A DNA stretch of 6,737 nt from positions 1 to 6,737 of the forward strand of contig JAHFSL010000140.1 of the NCBI GenBank assembly GCA_023265785.1, in the 5' to 3' direction. Position 1 is the stretch's first letter, and each line of letters starts with the position of its first letter. This document shows, piece by piece, positions 5,484 to 6,737 of this stretch. The DNA is from Candidatus Coatesiibacteriota bacterium (GTDB taxonomy: Bacteria > Oederibacteriota > CAKKQC01). Position numbers and translations under genes: made by a program. Below the pieces are notes generated by a model. The model worked only from the letters and a program-made list of their open reading frames with translations, was not told the origin of the DNA and made no database searches.

Positions 5484-6346
5484 ACCGGGACGCCCTCCCG
5501 GCGGGTCATTTCGCGGAAGGAGGCCGTCAGTCGGCGGGTCACGGGACCGGGCGTGCCCGGCCCGATGGGCCGGGTGTCCACCTTCACGACGGGGATGATT
5601 TCGGCGGCGGTCCCGGTCAGGAAGCACTCCTCGGCGGTGTAGATTTCGTATGGCGTGAAGGATTCCTCGGCGTGCGGGATGGCCAGCGATCGCGCCAGGT
5701 CCAGCACGGTGTCGCGGGTAATGCCCTCCAGTCCCCCGTCGGCGATGGGCGGCGTGAGCAGGCGTCCGCGCCGCACGATGAACACGTTGTCGCCGGTGCA
5801 CTCGGCCACCCGGCCTTCCAGGTTGAGCATGATGGCTTCGGGCACACCCAGCGTATTGGCTTCAATCTTGGCCAGGATGTTGTTGAGGTAGTTCAACGAC
5901 TTGATCCGCGGATCCACCGCCACGGCGGGAATGCGGCGCGTGCTCACGGTGGCCACGGCCAGTCCGCGCTCGTACAGCTCGGCGGCATAGAGGGTGATCG
6001 TGTCGGCGATGATGAACACCGTCGCGGTTGGGCACTTGCGGGGGTCCAGCCCCAGGTCACCCGTGCCGCGGGTCACCACCAGCCGGATATAGGCGTCGCG
6101 CAGGCCATTGGCCCGCAGGGTGTCGAGGACGGCGGCCTGCAGGGCGTCCCGTGCGAGCGGGATTTCGAGCATGATGGCGCGCGCGGAATTCCACAGGCGG
6201 GCCAGATGTTCTCCCAGCTTGAACACCCGGCCATCGTAGGCGCGGATGCCCTCGAACACGCCGTCACCGTAGAGCAGACCGTGGTCGAACACCGAGACCA
6301 CCGCCTGCTCCTTTGCCACCAGCGAACCGTTCAGCCAGATCTTCAT
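5480..6346 (-). CDS. ilvE: Branched-chain amino acid aminotransferase (class IV, IlvE type)
   Basis: This PLP enzyme transfers the amino group between glutamate and the keto acids of leucine, isoleucine and valine in the cytosol. Class IV features are the N-terminal WLNG (4-7), DHGLLYGDGVFEGIRAY (21-37), RLVVTRG (88-94), the Schiff-base lysine in IKSLNYLNNILAK (148-160, Lys149), EGRVAECTGDNVF (177-189, Glu182), LEGITRD (206-212, PLP phosphate contacts) and FLTGTAAEI (242-250), ending with the family's GPGTPGPVTRRL segment. Its 288 residues match the bacterial/archaeal-type enzyme. The FEGIRAY block favours a branched-chain enzyme over D-alanine aminotransferase or aminodeoxychorismate lyase, but close class IV relatives cannot be fully excluded. 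The start ATG overlaps the stop of the ABC-ATPase (ATGA), with GGGAGG (6364-6359) 12 bases upstream. The stop overlaps the start of the isomerase by 4 bases. No other branched-chain biosynthesis gene is nearby. Confidence 0.93.
   Translation of the reverse strand: MKIWLNGSLVAKEQAVVSVFDHGLLYGDGVFEGIRAYDGRVFKLGEHLARLWNSARAIMLEIPLARDALQAAVLDTLRANGLRDAYIRLVVTRGTGDLGLDPRKCPTATVFIIADTITLYAAELYERGLAVATVSTRRIPAVAVDPRIKSLNYLNNILAKIEANTLGVPEAIMLNLEGRVAECTGDNVFIVRRGRLLTPPIADGGLEGITRDTVLDLARSLAIPHAEESFTPYEIYTAEECFLTGTAAEIIPVVKVDTRPIGPGTPGPVTRRLTASFREMTRREGVPV
5493..5499 (-). promoter_or_regulatory. Ribosome binding site supporting a CTG start of the isomerase
   Basis: GGGAGGG on the minus strand, inside the last codons of the aminotransferase, lies 9 bases before the CTG at 5483-5481. 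It decides the start in the absence of any in-frame ATG, GTG or TTG near the junction. Confidence 0.6.
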
Positions 6347-6737
6347 GACACTATTTCGCCTCCCGACAGTTGTAGCACGCGGTCCGCCCGGGCCACCAGA
6401 TCGGGGTTGTGGGTCGCGACCAGCAGGGCGGAGCGGCCGCCACGGACGATCCCCGCCATCAGATCCATGAGCGCGCCGGCCGCCTCGCGGTCGAGGTTGC
6501 CGGTGGGCTCGTCCGCCAGCAGGAGCGCGGGCTCATTCATCAGGGCGCGGGCCACGGCCGCCCGCTGGGCTTCACCACCGGACATCTGGCCCGGCCGGTG
6601 GTTCGCGCGGTCGGCGATCCCGACCGCCGCCAGCAGGTCGCGCGCCCGGGCGAGGATGACGGCCTGCGCCACGGGCTTCCAGCCCTCCCGGTCGGCGATG
6701 AGGCCGGGAAGCGCGACGTTTTCTAGCGCCGTCAGTT
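6343..6737 (-). CDS. lolD: LolD-like ABC transporter ATP-binding protein, partial (N-terminus outside window)
   Basis: This is the nucleotide-binding subunit of a LolCDE/MacB-type transporter. LolD powers release of lipoproteins from the inner membrane for delivery to the outer membrane. The visible 130 C-terminal residues begin just after the expected Q-loop with LTALENVALPGLI, a typical LolD-type segment. They continue with the ABC signature QMSGGEAQRAAVARAL, Walker B with D-loop LLLADEPTGNLD, the H-loop VATHN, and a short ending LSGGEIVS. The reading frame is open to the window edge, so the in-frame GTG at 6672 is internal, not a start. Walker A and the true start lie beyond position 6737. 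The stop overlaps the ilvE start by 4 bases. Partner permease genes (lolC/E) would be expected upstream, but I cannot see them; a MacB- or FtsE-like exporter is the main alternative. Confidence 0.88.
   Translation of the reverse strand, partial: LTALENVALPGLIADREGWKPVAQAVILARARDLLAAVGIADRANHRPGQMSGGEAQRAAVARALMNEPALLLADEPTGNLDREAAGALMDLMAGIVRGGRSALLVATHNPDLVARADRVLQLSGGEIVS
6359..6364 (-). promoter_or_regulatory. Ribosome binding site of ilvE
   Basis: GGGAGG on the minus strand lies within the final codons of the ABC-ATPase gene, 12 bases before the ATG at 6346. The spacing is slightly long, but the motif is strong and repeats the GGGAGG used before the next gene. Confidence 0.5.

Noticed and set aside
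5484..5801. N-terminal extension of the isomerase to an ATG at 5801
   Set aside because: The extension lies entirely within ilvE in a different frame and has no similarity to the isomerase family; the conserved part begins right after the ilvE stop.
6343..6672. A complete 109-residue ABC-ATPase starting at the GTG at 6672
   Set aside because: The frame stays open upstream to the window edge and encodes the conserved LolD segment LTALENVALP, so this is the C-terminal part of a longer gene cut by the window.

Overview
The window is gene-dense, very GC-rich bacterial chromosome (mostly G/C in third codon positions). It holds two operon-like blocks that converge head-to-head, with no intergenic stretch longer than 12 bases. 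The ABC-ATPase resembles LolD of the lipoprotein-release system, which points to a diderm (outer-membrane) bacterium. A bifunctional phosphoglucose/phosphomannose isomerase, seen in archaea and scattered bacterial lineages, fits an uncultivated or under-sampled high-GC phylum. I cannot name the taxon from the sequence alone.

Plus strand, 9-2110: ribBA, ribH and nusB, a common bacterial order. RibBA makes the dihydroxybutanone phosphate and opens GTP, the two entry reactions of riboflavin synthesis. RibH makes the lumazine precursor. NusB is an antitermination and rRNA-transcription factor often found at the end of such operons. The genes are spaced by 2 and 0 bases, and ribH and nusB both start with GTG. 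Whatever precedes ribBA (ribD and ribE would be usual, with a possible FMN riboswitch) lies outside the window.

Minus strand, 6737-2107 in transcription order: a LolD-like ATPase (5' end cut by the window), a branched-chain aminotransferase (IlvE type), the phosphoglucose/phosphomannose isomerase, a membrane-bound HD-GYP cyclic-di-GMP phosphodiesterase, and a fumarylacetoacetate-hydrolase-family protein. The first three junctions are 4-base start/stop overlaps (ATGA, CTGA, ATGA). The last gap is 12 bases, with the ribosome binding site touching the previous stop. This is one tightly coupled transcript of functionally unrelated proteins: envelope lipoprotein traffic, amino-acid synthesis, sugar-phosphate interconversion, second-messenger turnover and an orphan hydrolase or decarboxylase.

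The two blocks meet with no spacer: nusB and the FAH-family gene end inside the same CTAG. No promoter, RNA gene, mobile element, repeat array or CRISPR is visible. I do not see an undescribed biological system here. The points worth a second look are the probable CTG start of the isomerase, the divergent active-site positions of RibH, the shared stop palindrome, and the substrate of the FAH-family protein.
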